Below, in pieces: positions 35,439-43,812 of a DNA stretch of 64,000 nucleotides. Made by a program: the position numbers and the translations under genes. Numbering within the stretch: the stretch's first letter is position 1; each line of letters starts with the position of its first letter. This stretch comes from Streptomyces rubradiris. GTDB taxonomy: Bacteria > Actinomycetota > Actinomycetes > Streptomycetales > Streptomycetaceae. Where the stretch lies: assembly GCF_016860525.1 (NCBI RefSeq), contig NZ_BNEA01000015.1, positions 5,744,968-5,808,967 of the forward strand, given 5' to 3'. The notes beneath the pieces are model-generated. The model ran no database searches and was not told the DNA's origin. It saw only the letters and a program-made list of their open reading frames with translations.

Positions 35439-35461
35439 AACTTGCATCTGAGATGCAAGTT
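35439..35461. promoter_or_regulatory. Perfect 11-1-11 NsrR operator upstream of hmp
   Basis: AACTTGCATCT (35439-35449) and AGATGCAAGTT (35451-35461) are exact reverse complements around one G. It starts 43 bases before the hmp start, where it would cover the promoter. The 11-1-11 form is that reported for S. coelicolor NsrR. Confidence 0.88.
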
Positions 35462-35702
35462 AAGTGGGGAGTCGCTCACCCCTGCGTCGTGCTCCAGGGG
35501 ACCGGCACGGCGACGGAAGCCGGGCGGCCGCCTCGTGCGCCCCGGCCAGGTGCGGGGCGTGCCGGAACAGCACCTGGTTGGCGGTCGGGAGCGGGAAGTC
35601 CGGTTCCCGCTCCAGGGCGTCGATGCCACCCACCGCCCGGATGCCGTTGCCGGCCACCGGGACGGCCTCGGGCCGGTACCGGGCGACCGTGGCGCGGATT
35701 CA
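35460..35702 (-). pseudogene. C-terminal remnant of an Asp/Glu racemase or maleate isomerase-like gene
   Basis: After an in-frame TGA, the minus strand reads IRATVARYRPEAVPVAGNGI then RAVGGIDALEREPDFPLPTA and NQVLFRHAPHLAGA before drifting into an arginine-rich end at a TAA. The NG(I/L)R.VG.IDALE and P...TANQVLF patterns are the C-terminal end of the Asp/Glu racemase/arylmalonate decarboxylase family. The rest of the gene, including both catalytic cysteines, is missing, and no start is present. The part from 35703 to 35941 holds nothing recognised. Confidence 0.55.
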
Positions 35703-35941
35703 CCGAGTCGCGCCGAAGAAACGGCGGAGCCGAGGCGGGATCACCCGTAACGGAGCTATATGCAGAATCAAGCATGTTATTGGCCTGCATGCAGTGATGC
35801 ACCTCACTCCCTTCGGGTGGATGGTCGCGCTCCATATTTGCTCAGGCAGTCAAGGGTTTCGGCGGCAACGCCCGCTGTCACGGTGCCGGCGGCGGCCGGG
35901 ACGGGGGGCGGCCGGGACGGGGGCGCTGGGGGCGGGTGCGC

Positions 35942-36388
35942 TCAGCGGGCGCTGCGCAGCGCCTGGACCGTGCCGGCCAGTTCAGGGGTGGCGCCGGCGG
36001 TGTTCAGCGCCGCGCTCAGGACCTCGGAGTAGGTGCCGCGGGCCTCGGCGTAGCGTTCCTTGCCCTCGTCGGTGATGACGGCGTAGACACCGCGCTTGTC
36101 CCCCGGACAGAGGTCCCGGAAGGCGTAACCGGCCGAGAAGAGCCTGCCGACCAGCCGGGTCACCGAGCTCTGCCCGAGCCCGACCTTGTCGGCGAGTTCC
36201 TGCATCCGCAGCTCACCGGCCTTCGACTGGACCAGGCACTCCAGGGCGCGGAACTCGGAGAGCCCGATGCCGTGTTTGCGTTGCAGGGCCTGGGTGAGCC
36301 GGCGCTCGACGTGCGCGTGCAGGGTGAGGACCTTCCCCCACATGGCCTGGTCGGACGCGGCGGCCGGCGTACAGGAGATCGTGGTCAT
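35942..36388 (-). CDS. MarR family transcriptional regulator
   Basis: 148 residues from ATG at 36388 with AAGGAG before it; an upstream in-frame ATG adds 16 unlikely residues. The winged HTH is HGIGLSEFRALECLVQSKAG then LRMQELADKVGLGQSSVTRL and wing RDLCPGDKRGVYAVITDEG. The single cysteine in the wing might allow redox sensing. The gene diverges from the deaminase/SMR operon and probably represses it. Confidence 0.88.
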   Translation of the reverse strand: MTTISCTPAAASDQAMWGKVLTLHAHVERRLTQALQRKHGIGLSEFRALECLVQSKAGELRMQELADKVGLGQSSVTRLVGRLFSAGYAFRDLCPGDKRGVYAVITDEGKERYAEARGTYSEVLSAALNTAGATPELAGTVQALRSAR

Positions 36389-36425
36389 GGTGCGGCTCCT
36401 TCTCAGCTGCGCATTGACAACAAGA

Positions 36426-36503
36426 TACATGTTCATGCAAGCTTCGAGCTGTTCCCAGACCCCGGCCGCCGGACGTCATGGGGCCCAATAAGATGTACGT
36501 ACA
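36426..36503. promoter_or_regulatory. Divergent promoter region with candidate MarR sites
   Basis: TACATGTTCATG (36426-36437) is an imperfect inverted repeat and TGTACGTACA (36494-36503) an exact ten-base palindrome. They lie in the 274-base space between MarR and the deaminase. MarR proteins bind such AT-rich dyads; assignment is a guess. Confidence 0.4.
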
Positions 36504-36662
36504 AGCAAATATGGAGGTTCCCGTGTTGGTTCTGTCGCATCCCAAGACATCCGCGAGCACGCCGAAGGGGAAGTGCGCGCCCTTGCGGACACTCCCCTCC
36601 GTCCCGGTTCCCGGCGGCGGCCTTCCGCGCCGCCCGGCCACGGTCTGAGGCGGGGAGTACAG

Positions 36663-37037
36663 GTGTCGGCTTCCGGACTCTCGGAGAGCGAGCTGACCGA
36701 GTACGCCCGTGAGGCGGTACGGATCAGCCGCAAACACGTCGCCAAGGGCGGCATCCCGTTCTCCGGTGTGGTGGTCAACGGCGGCCGCGTCCTCGGCACC
36801 GGCGTCAACCGGGTCCGCGAGGACGCCGACTCCACCGCGCACGCCGAGGTCGTCGCTTTGCGCGAGGCCGCCGCCACGTACGGGCCGCACGCCACCGCCG
36901 GGGCCACCCTGTTCGCCTCCGGCGAGCCCTGCGCCCTGTGTTACATGGCTTCGCTGCACTTCAACGTCGGCCACATCGTCCACGTGGCCGAACAGGCGGT
37001 GGCCCGGGGTGCCGCCTGCGGGATCGACGGCTGCTGA
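36663..37037 (+). CDS. Nucleoside/guanine deaminase-like protein, shortened at C-terminus
   Basis: 124 residues from GTG at 36663 (GGGGAG before it). Zinc motifs are intact: TAHAEVVAL near residue 58 (His and catalytic Glu) and SGEPCALCYMASL near residue 87 (two Cys). Family members such as guanine deaminase are about 150-160 residues and continue past a GFDD-like segment; here the reading stops at AACGIDGC, where that segment should begin. The missing part forms the substrate lid, so activity is doubtful. A tandem repeat begins 29 bases after the stop. It is probably the first gene of an operon with the SMR pair. Confidence 0.75.
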   Translation: MSASGLSESELTEYAREAVRISRKHVAKGGIPFSGVVVNGGRVLGTGVNRVREDADSTAHAEVVALREAAATYGPHATAGATLFASGEPCALCYMASLHFNVGHIVHVAEQAVARGAACGIDGC

Positions 37038-37065
37038 CCCGGAGCGGAACGTCCGGACGGCCCCG

Positions 37066-37238
37066 GTGCTGTGAACCCTCGCCGGTGTCCGGTCGCTCCG
37101 GTGCTGTGAACCCTCGTCTGCGCCCGGTCGCTCCGGCGCTGAACCCCCGCCTGCGCCCGGCCGTCCCGGCGCTGTGAACTCCCGCCGGCATCCGGCCGTC
37201 CCGGCGTTCGCGGCGCGGTGCGGACCTCCGCCGGCGTC
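37066..37238. repeat. Tandem array of 33-35 bp units after the deaminase
   Basis: Units begin GTGCTGTGAACCCTCG at 37066 and 37101, then GCGCTGAACCCCCG at 37136 and GCGCTGTGAACTCCCG at 37169, with a drifted one at 37204. Spacing 35, 35, 33, 35. It fills the 318-base gap before the first SMR gene, which otherwise holds only the SMR ribosome site region. Confidence 0.8.
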
Positions 37239-37355
37239 CCGGCGTCCCGGCGGACCACCTCCCCGCCGTGGCCGCCACCCGTTCGCCCGGTACGGCCTCC
37301 CGCCACGGCCGGCTGCCCCCGCAAGCCCGGCCTCCACCGAACACAAGGACTCCTC

Positions 37356-37676
37356 ATGCACTGGCTCTACCTCGCCATCGCGGACATCTTCGAGATCGCC
37401 GTCGCCATCGCGGCCGGCAAGGCCGAGGGCTTCAAGAACCGCAAGTGGACCATCGTGACCCTGGTCAGCGGTGCCCTCGGGACCTTCTTCCTCAGCAAGG
37501 CGCTGCTGACCTTCAACGTCGGCGTCGGTTACGCCATCTGGACGTCCGTCGCCGGTGTCGGCATCACCCTGCTCGGCGCGCTGCTCTTCGCCCAGCGCCT
37601 GAACTGGCGCAAGGCGCTCGGCATCCTCGCCATCATCGTCGGCGTCGTCGGCCTCCAGCTCAGCGGCGCCGCCTGA
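37356..37676 (+). CDS. SMR family efflux subunit, first of a pair
   Basis: 106 residues with four membrane helices: MHWLYLAIADIFEIAVAIAA carries the essential Glu of helix 1, FKNRKWTIVTLVSG begins helix 2, GYAIWTSVAGVGITLLGAL helix 3, and ALGILAIIVGVVGLQL helix 4. AAGGACTCCTC precedes ATG. SMR proteins exchange protons for cationic drugs or guanidinium. A second, sequence-distinct SMR gene follows 46 bases later, the arrangement of hetero-dimeric pairs such as EbrAB or YkkCD. Controlled with the deaminase, probably by MarR. Confidence 0.9.
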   Translation: MHWLYLAIADIFEIAVAIAAGKAEGFKNRKWTIVTLVSGALGTFFLSKALLTFNVGVGYAIWTSVAGVGITLLGALLFAQRLNWRKALGILAIIVGVVGLQLSGAA

Positions 37677-37722
37677 GCGGCCCGTCCGCAGTCCGCCCCC
37701 CTTCACGAGAGGACCCACCCAC

Positions 37723-38154
37723 ATGTCCGACACCGGCCGCTCCTCCGCCGACTCCTGGCTCACGCTCCTGCTCGCCGGAGTCTTCGAAATCGGCTACGCG
37801 CTCTCCGTCGGCGGCAGCCACGGCTTCACCCGGCTGACCTGGTCGCTGGTCGCCGTCGTGTTCTTCCTGCTGACCCTGTGGGCGCTGAGCGTCGCGCTGC
37901 GCACCATCGACGTCAGCATCGGCTACGCCGTCTGGGCGGGGATCGGGGCGGCCGGCGCGGCGCTGCTCGGCCCCGTCTTCTTCGACGAGACCCTCACCGC
38001 GGGCCAGGCCGTGTGGCTCGTCGTGATCATCGTCGGTGTGGTCTGGCTCAAGCTCGCCGACCGGCCGGGGAAGACCCAGGAACCCGTCGAGAGCCCGCAG
38101 GCCGCCCAGGGGATCGCCGCCAGGGCGCAGGAAGCCCAGGTCGTGGAGCACTGA
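37723..38154 (+). CDS. SMR family efflux subunit, second of a pair
   Basis: 143 residues. SWLTLLLAGVFEIGYALSVG has the helix-1 Glu, GYAVWAGIGAAGAALLGPVF the helix-3 motif, and QAVWLVVIIVGVVWLKLA helix 4. The C-terminal 35 residues (GKTQEPVESPQAAQGIAARA) are a polar tail not usual in short SMRs. Opposite membrane orientation relative to its partner is expected for pairs but not tested here. Confidence 0.9.
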   Translation: MSDTGRSSADSWLTLLLAGVFEIGYALSVGGSHGFTRLTWSLVAVVFFLLTLWALSVALRTIDVSIGYAVWAGIGAAGAALLGPVFFDETLTAGQAVWLVVIIVGVVWLKLADRPGKTQEPVESPQAAQGIAARAQEAQVVEH

Positions 38155-38879
38155 CCAGGTGCCGTACTCCCCGCCGGCCGGATCGCTGTCCATGACAACG
38201 GTCCGGCTCGGGCCGTTGCCGGGGCGGCGATGGCGGCGGTGAAGCGCCGGCAGACAGGGCCGCCGGGGCCCGCCCGCACCAGGTGGCGGCGCGCGGGAGC
38301 CCGCCGGGGTTCACCCGTGCCGTGTTCCGGCACCCAGGACCCCGCCGGCCCGCTCCGAACGCCGAGGCCCCGGGCGGCGACCCGCCCCGCCTCGGTCCCG
38401 TCTCCAGTCCTGTCTCAGCTGTCCTGTCGCAGGTCCTGTCTCGCGTCCTGCTCGCCGACGGCCCATTCCTCCATCCCGTCCGGCACCTCCCGCAACAGCG
38501 CCCCGCGGCGGGACCGGGCCGTCGCCCGGCTCGTGAGGTGGGACCACCGAGCTGATGGAACGGCTGAACGGAGTCCGGCGGGTTGAGGTACGCGAGTTCG
38601 CCGCCCAGAAGGGCACGCACGGTGCCCTGGCGAGGGCGGTCCTGGCGGAACCTTCCGCGGGGCCGGGCCGGGCGCCCGTTACGGATGCCGGGGTGAGAAG
38701 GCAAGATGGGCGAGAGCGCGGTACACGTGCCGTACAGCAGGCCTTCGGCGCGGGGACGCTCGGGCGATCACGCTCCGCAACGCGCGTGAAATGCTGTTGT
38801 GGTGGGATGCTCAGGTGCCCGACCGCCTCCCGCAGTACCAGGGCAGGCGGCCTGACCAGCAAGGATGGGGAAGCGGAAG
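38155..38879. other. 725-base gap without a recognised gene; hairpin at 38196-38218
   Basis: CAACGGTCC (38196-38204) and GGGCCGTTG (38210-38218) form an eight-of-nine stem with a five-base loop, a likely end for the SMR operon. From about 38401 to 38450 the sequence GTCCTGTC/GTCCTG recurs five times at irregular spacing. Frames through the gap are arginine-rich and unlike proteins. The glnA2 promoter must lie at its right end; no clear element was picked. Confidence 0.5.
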
Positions 38880-40241
38880 ATGGACAAGCAGCAGGAGTTC
38901 GTGCTCCGGACCTTGGAGGAGCGCGACATCCGGTTCGTACGCCTGTGGTTCACGGACGTGCTGGGCTTCCTCAAGTCCGTCGCCGTGGCCCCCGCCGAAC
39001 TGGAACAGGCCTTCGACGAGGGCATCGGCTTCGACGGCTCCGCGATCGAGGGCTTCGCCCGGGTCTACGAGTCCGACATGATCGCCAAGCCGGACCCGGC
39101 CACCTTCCAGGTCCTGCCGTGGCGCGCGGAGACCCCCGGCACGGCCCGCATGTTCTGCGACATCCTCATGCCGGACGGCTCCCCGTCCTTCGCCGACCCG
39201 CGCTACGTCCTCAAGCGGGCCCTCGCCCGCACCTCCGACCTGGGCTTCACCTTCTACACCCATCCCGAGATCGAGTTCTTCCTGCTGAAGGACCGCCCGC
39301 TGGACGGCTCCCGCCCCACCCCGGCCGACAACTCGGGCTACTTCGACCACACCCCGACCAGCGTCGGCATGGACTTCCGCCGCCAGGCGATCACCATGCT
39401 GGAGTCGATGGGCATCTCGGTGGAGTTCTCCCACCACGAGGGCGCGCCCGGCCAGCAGGAGATCGACCTGCGCTACGCCGACGCGCTGTCCACGGCCGAC
39501 AACATCATGACCTTCCGCCTGGTCATGAAGCAGGTGGCGCTGGAGCAGGGGGTCCACGCCACGTTCATGCCGAAGCCGTTCTCCGAGCACCCCGGCTCCG
39601 GCATGCACACCCACCTGTCGCTCTTCGAGGGCGACCGCAACGCGTTCTACGAGTCCGGCGCCGAGTACCAGCTCTCCAAGGTCGGCCGCTCCTTCATCGC
39701 CGGCCTGCTCAGGCACGCCGCCGAGATCTCCGCGGTCACCAACCAGTGGGTGAACTCCTACAAGCGCATCTGGGGCGGCTCCGAGCGCACGGCGGGCGCC
39801 GGCGGCGAGGCCCCGTCGTACATCTGCTGGGGCCACAACAACCGCAGCGCCCTGGTCCGCGTCCCGATGTACAAGCCCGGCAAGACCGGCTCGGCGCGCG
39901 TGGAGGTCCGCTCCCTGGACTCCGGCGCGAACCCCTACCTGGCCTACGCCGTCCTCCTCGCCGCCGGCCTGAAGGGCATCGAGGAGGGCTACGAGCTCCC
40001 GCCGGGCGCCGAGGACGACGTCTGGGCCCTGTCCAACGCCGAGCGCCGCGCGATGGGCATCGAGCCCCTCCCGCAGAACCTCGGCGAGGCCCTGACCCTC
40101 ATGGAGGGCAGCGACCTGGTCGCCGAGACCCTCGGCGAGCACGTCTTCGACTTCTTCCTGCGCAACAAGCGCCAGGAGTGGGAGGAGTACCGCTCGGAGG
40201 TCACCGCGTTCGAGCTGCGGAAGAACCTGCCGGTGCTGTAG
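38880..40241 (+). CDS. glnA2: GlnA2-type glutamine synthetase-like enzyme (gamma-glutamylpolyamine synthetase)
   Basis: 453 residues from ATG at 38880 (MDKQQEFVLRTLEERDIRFV); the ATG at 38865 has a poorly spaced site. Glutamine synthetase signatures are present: GFDGSAIEGF, the ATP region PSGMHTHLSL-like GSGMHTHLSL, and the metal Glu of THPEIEFFLL. The tyrosine adenylylated in true GlnA (NLYDLP) is replaced by a region reading ELPPGAEDDVWAL, so GlnE should not act on it. The S. coelicolor counterpart joins glutamate to polyamines such as spermidine. The convergent neighbour is an Orn/Lys/Arg decarboxylase, which fits polyamine use. Confidence 0.93.
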   Translation: MDKQQEFVLRTLEERDIRFVRLWFTDVLGFLKSVAVAPAELEQAFDEGIGFDGSAIEGFARVYESDMIAKPDPATFQVLPWRAETPGTARMFCDILMPDGSPSFADPRYVLKRALARTSDLGFTFYTHPEIEFFLLKDRPLDGSRPTPADNSGYFDHTPTSVGMDFRRQAITMLESMGISVEFSHHEGAPGQQEIDLRYADALSTADNIMTFRLVMKQVALEQGVHATFMPKPFSEHPGSGMHTHLSLFEGDRNAFYESGAEYQLSKVGRSFIAGLLRHAAEISAVTNQWVNSYKRIWGGSERTAGAGGEAPSYICWGHNNRSALVRVPMYKPGKTGSARVEVRSLDSGANPYLAYAVLLAAGLKGIEEGYELPPGAEDDVWALSNAERRAMGIEPLPQNLGEALTLMEGSDLVAETLGEHVFDFFLRNKRQEWEEYRSEVTAFELRKNLPVL

Positions 40242-40248
40242 CCTCCGG

Positions 40249-40291
40249 ACGCGCGGGGGCCGGCGTTCGCAAACCGCCGGCCCCCGCGCGT
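40249..40291. terminator. Strong bidirectional terminator between glnA2 and the decarboxylase
   Basis: Arms 40249-40265 (ACGCGCGGGGGCCGGCG) and 40275-40291 are exact reverse complements over 17 pairs with a nine-base loop. It sits between the two convergent stop codons. Confidence 0.9.
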
Positions 40292-40292
40292 G

Positions 40293-42650
40293 TCACTCCT
40301 GCCGCAGGCACTCGATCTCGTAGTCCCCCGTGTCCTCGTCGATCGTCACGCCGTGGGTCTCGCTGCGGAAGCCGGGGAAGCGGCGGTCGAAGGTCTCCAG
40401 GGCGGTGAGGTAGCGCAGCAGGGGGCCGTCGGGGGCGCCGGTGGACTCGCCGGGCATGAGGACCGGGATGCCCGGCGGGGTCACCGTGACCATCGCCGCC
40501 GCCACCCGGTGCGCCGCGTCGGCGATACGGACCCGTTCCGTGCCGCCGCGCACCAGCCGCTGGTAGCAGTACTGCGGCGGGTGGACCGGCTCCGGGAGCT
40601 CCTGGAACGCGGTGTCCAGCAGCTCCACCAGGCGGGCCGAGCGCAGCTGGTCGTGCATCTCCTGGCACAGCTGCCGCAGGGTCATCGCCGCGTACCGGCG
40701 CGGGTGCGCGGCCACCGCCTCGGGCAGCACGCGGTCCAGCGGGGCGTCGCCGTCGTAGAGGGCCTTGAAGTCCATCAGGGCGTCCAGCAGCGTGCCCCAC
40801 TTGCCCTTCGTGATGCCCATCGAGAACAGGATCAGCGTGGTGTAGCTGTCGGTCTTCTCGACCACGATGCTCCGGGTCGCCAGGTACGCCGTCAGCACCC
40901 GCGCCGGGATGCCCTCCTCGGCCATCTCACCGGTCGCCGTGATCCCCGGGCAGGTCAGCGTGACCTTGACCGGGTCCAGCATGCAGTGGCCCTCGGTCAG
41001 CCCCGGGAAGCCGTGCCAGGCCGCGCCCGGCTCCAGCAGCCAGCAGGACTGCTCCCGGCCCAGCAGCTCCGGCGGCGCCTCGTCGAAGGCCAGCCGCTTG
41101 CCCGTCGCCGGGTCGGTGACCTCCGCCGGCTGCCAGACGCCGAAGAACCACGGCGGCCGGTCCCCGGCGCTCGCCACCCGCCGCCCCAGCCGCACCATCT
41201 CCTGCCGGAACCGGACGGCCTCGGTGACCGCCTCGTCCACCAGCCACTCGCCCTGCGGCCCGTCCATCATCGCCGTCGCCACGTCCAGCGAGGCGATCAT
41301 CGGGTACAGCGGGGAGGTGGTGCCGTGCATCATCAGGGCCTCGTTGAACCGGTCGTGCTCCACCGGGGCCCGGGGCGCCGGCCGTACGTGCACCATCGCC
41401 GACTGCGACAGCGCGGCCAGCAGCTTGTGCGTGGACTGGGTCGCGAACACCGTCGGCCGCTCGGGCCCGGGGAAGGCCGCCTCGTCCACGGACATGCCGT
41501 ACCGGCCCGCGTACAGCGGGTGGAAGCGGGCGTAGGCGAACCACGCCTCGTCGAAGTGCACCCGCGGAGTGCTGGCCGCGAGCGCCTTCGCGGCCGGTAC
41601 GGCGTCGTAACTCAGTCCGTCGTAGGTGGAGTTGGTGAACACCGCGTACTGGGGGTCGCGCGTGGCGGCGCCCTCGGCGAGCGGGTGCGCGGCGATCCGG
41701 GCCGCGATCGACTCCGCCGCCAGCTCGGCCGGGGGCAGCGGGCCGGCCAGGCCGTAGCCGTTGCGGGTCGGGATGAGGTAGACCGGCCGGGCGCCGGAGA
41801 CCACCAGGCCGTGCAGCACCGACTTGTGGCAGTTGCGGTCCACCAGCGCCAGCTCGTCCCGGGTGACGCTGAAGTGGCCCACCAGGCGGTTGCAGGTGGA
41901 GTCGCCGTGCAGCACGAAGTAGGTCAGGTCGGCGCCGAAGACCCGGGCCGCGTTGCGCTCGGCCTCGCCGATGGGCCCGGTGTGCTCGAACAGCGAGCCC
42001 AGTTCCTCCACCGAGATCGACAGGTCCGAGCGGAGCAGCCGCTCGCCGAAGTACTCGTGGAAGGCGCGCCCGGCGGGCGACTTCAGGAAGGCGACGCCGC
42101 CGGAGTGGGCCGGGGTGTGCCAGGAGTACTCGTGCGCGTCGTGGAAGTGGCGCAGCGCCCGGAAGAACGGCGGCAGCACGTCCTCCCGGTAGGTGCGGGC
42201 GGCGCTGGTGATCCGGCCCGCGATGAACCCGGGGGTGTCCTCCAGCGGCCAGACGTACCCGATGACCGTCTCCGACACCCACAGCGGCAGTTCCCGCACG
42301 CCCTCCTCGGCCATGACCAGGAACACCGGCAGATTCCGGTAGCGCCGCCCGATCCGGCGCAGTACGGCGGCCCCGCCCGCGCCCTCCTCCAGGGCGCCGG
42401 CCGGCCCGGCGAGCGCCGCCCCCGGACCGTCACCGGCCCGGGCGCCGCCGGGCAGGTCCCACGCCACCAGGGCCGCCGCCAGGCCCGCCTCGGTGCGCAG
42501 TACCGCGTCGGCGTCCTCGGCGGTGACGGCCCAGCGCACCCCGAAGCCGTCCGCCTCCACCGCCTCCCGGATCTTCCGCAACTGCTCGGCGCCGGCACCC
42601 TCCGCACGCGGGTGCTCCGGCACCGCCACCAGGATCCTGCTCTCGCTCAT
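40293..42650 (-). CDS. Orn/Lys/Arg decarboxylase (PLP, prokaryotic fold type I)
   Basis: 785 residues from ATG at 42650. Residues about 1-140 are the response-regulator-like wing domain (ILVAVPEHPRAEGAGAEQLR, WVSETVIGYVWPLEDTPG). The core follows: HSGGVAFLKSPAGRAF, the substrate region HGDSTCNRLVG, VDRNCHKSVLHGLV, HFDEAWFAYARFHPLY with the PLP-contacting Asp, and the PLP Lys in ATQSTHKLLAAL near residue 405. The C-terminal part has GTERVRIADAAHRVAA and TPPGIPVLMPGE. It makes putrescine, cadaverine or agmatine; the substrate cannot be chosen. It converges on glnA2. Confidence 0.93.
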   Translation of the reverse strand: MSESRILVAVPEHPRAEGAGAEQLRKIREAVEADGFGVRWAVTAEDADAVLRTEAGLAAALVAWDLPGGARAGDGPGAALAGPAGALEEGAGGAAVLRRIGRRYRNLPVFLVMAEEGVRELPLWVSETVIGYVWPLEDTPGFIAGRITSAARTYREDVLPPFFRALRHFHDAHEYSWHTPAHSGGVAFLKSPAGRAFHEYFGERLLRSDLSISVEELGSLFEHTGPIGEAERNAARVFGADLTYFVLHGDSTCNRLVGHFSVTRDELALVDRNCHKSVLHGLVVSGARPVYLIPTRNGYGLAGPLPPAELAAESIAARIAAHPLAEGAATRDPQYAVFTNSTYDGLSYDAVPAAKALAASTPRVHFDEAWFAYARFHPLYAGRYGMSVDEAAFPGPERPTVFATQSTHKLLAALSQSAMVHVRPAPRAPVEHDRFNEALMMHGTTSPLYPMIASLDVATAMMDGPQGEWLVDEAVTEAVRFRQEMVRLGRRVASAGDRPPWFFGVWQPAEVTDPATGKRLAFDEAPPELLGREQSCWLLEPGAAWHGFPGLTEGHCMLDPVKVTLTCPGITATGEMAEEGIPARVLTAYLATRSIVVEKTDSYTTLILFSMGITKGKWGTLLDALMDFKALYDGDAPLDRVLPEAVAAHPRRYAAMTLRQLCQEMHDQLRSARLVELLDTAFQELPEPVHPPQYCYQRLVRGGTERVRIADAAHRVAAAMVTVTPPGIPVLMPGESTGAPDGPLLRYLTALETFDRRFPGFRSETHGVTIDEDTGDYEIECLRQE

Positions 42651-42792
42651 CCGGTGCCCTGCCCTCTCCCGGCGGCCGCCCGGCCGCCGCCGCGGAAAGT
42701 CTCCGGCGCGGCCCGCCGGGCGAGGGGGCGGCGGCGACGGCAGAACACCCGGATAGCGCATCATCCGACCACCGCATTGACGCAAAGGGCGG

Positions 42793-43812
42793 CTAACCGA
42801 GGTACGCGGGCGACACCGCGGCCCGGCTGATCTCCCGCGCCCGGCCCGACCCGTCCGCCGGGACCTCGTACAGGTCGGCGCCGTAGTCCCCGGGGAGCGT
42901 GTACACGAGCGTGCGCGCGTCCCGCCACACCGCCTGGTCGTCCACGCTGCGCGGTTCGGCGAGCGCGGTCTCCCGCATCGTCCGCAGGTCGAGGACGTAC
43001 AGCCGCCAGGGCGCGTCCTCCGGCAGCCCCGCGACCCGCTTCTTGTACGCGACCCGGGTGCCGTCCGGCGACAACGACGGGCACTCCACGTTGGCGTGCA
43101 GGGTGGTGACCGTACGCGCGCGCAGGTCGCCGCGGACCAGGTACGTGCGGCCCTTCGTGGCGAGCGTGGCGTAGAACGTACGGTCGTCGTCCGTGAACGT
43201 CACGCCCCAGAAGTTGACGTCCGCCGACCGGTAGGGACGCCCGTCCTTGACGATCCGGAACGCCTCCAGGGAGGGGATCAGCTCCCCGCCGCGGGTGTCC
43301 ACGACCGCCGTCCGCGTGGAGAAGTCCGTCCCCGCGTACGAGTCGCCGCCCACGAACGCCGTCCAGGCGGCGAAGTGCCCGGTGGGGGAGACCCGGGCGC
43401 GGGAGGGGATGCCCGGCACGTCGTAGCGGTTCCGGATGTGCAGAGAGGCGTCCAGGACCAGTGCGCGGTAGGTGTCCGACACGGGTCCGCGCACCGCCTG
43501 TAGACACACTCCGGTGCCCGCGGCGGCGTAGAACCTGAGGCACTTCAGCCCGGCGGCGGTGCGCGGCCCGTCCGGGTCGTTGGCCGGGACGCTCGTCAGC
43601 TCGTCCCGGTGCGGCCCCCACGCCAGGTTCCGGAACACCAGCCGCCCGGACCCGCGCAGCGACACCGTGCCGGACGTGACGCGCGGCCCGCCCGCCTGCG
43701 TGTGGTCACGGCGCTCGGCCCGCGCGGAGGCGTGCAGGACGGCGGCCAGCCCGACCGCCGCGAGCACGGTGAGGGCCGAGACGAGGACCAGCACCCGATT
43801 GCGTACGCTCAC
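42793..43812 (-). CDS. Membrane-anchored PD40/TolB-like beta-propeller protein
   Basis: 339 residues from GTG at 43812, overlapping the MFS stop by four bases (GTGA). One N-terminal helix (RVLVLVSALTVLAAVGLAAV) anchors an extracellular propeller with WD40-like blades such as ECPSLSPDGTRVAYKKRV and RVSPTGHFAAWTAF, and FRNLAWGPHRDELT. Two cysteines (LKCLRFY, GVCLQ) may pair. It is cotranscribed with the MFS and phosphoesterase genes. Role unknown. Confidence 0.8.
   Translation of the reverse strand: MSVRNRVLVLVSALTVLAAVGLAAVLHASARAERRDHTQAGGPRVTSGTVSLRGSGRLVFRNLAWGPHRDELTSVPANDPDGPRTAAGLKCLRFYAAAGTGVCLQAVRGPVSDTYRALVLDASLHIRNRYDVPGIPSRARVSPTGHFAAWTAFVGGDSYAGTDFSTRTAVVDTRGGELIPSLEAFRIVKDGRPYRSADVNFWGVTFTDDDRTFYATLATKGRTYLVRGDLRARTVTTLHANVECPSLSPDGTRVAYKKRVAGLPEDAPWRLYVLDLRTMRETALAEPRSVDDQAVWRDARTLVYTLPGDYGADLYEVPADGSGRAREISRAAVSPAYLG

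Noticed and set aside
35476..35835. 119-residue minus-strand ORF
   Set aside because: Proline/arginine-rich and in a different frame from the racemase remnant it overlaps; no homology signs.
35703..35941. A gene between the racemase remnant and marR
   Set aside because: Only short frames without recognisable sequence or ribosome sites.
38555..40408. 617-residue plus-strand ORF overlapping glnA2
   Set aside because: It is the shifted frame of glnA2, arginine/proline-rich, and its upstream part lacks similarity or a ribosome site.
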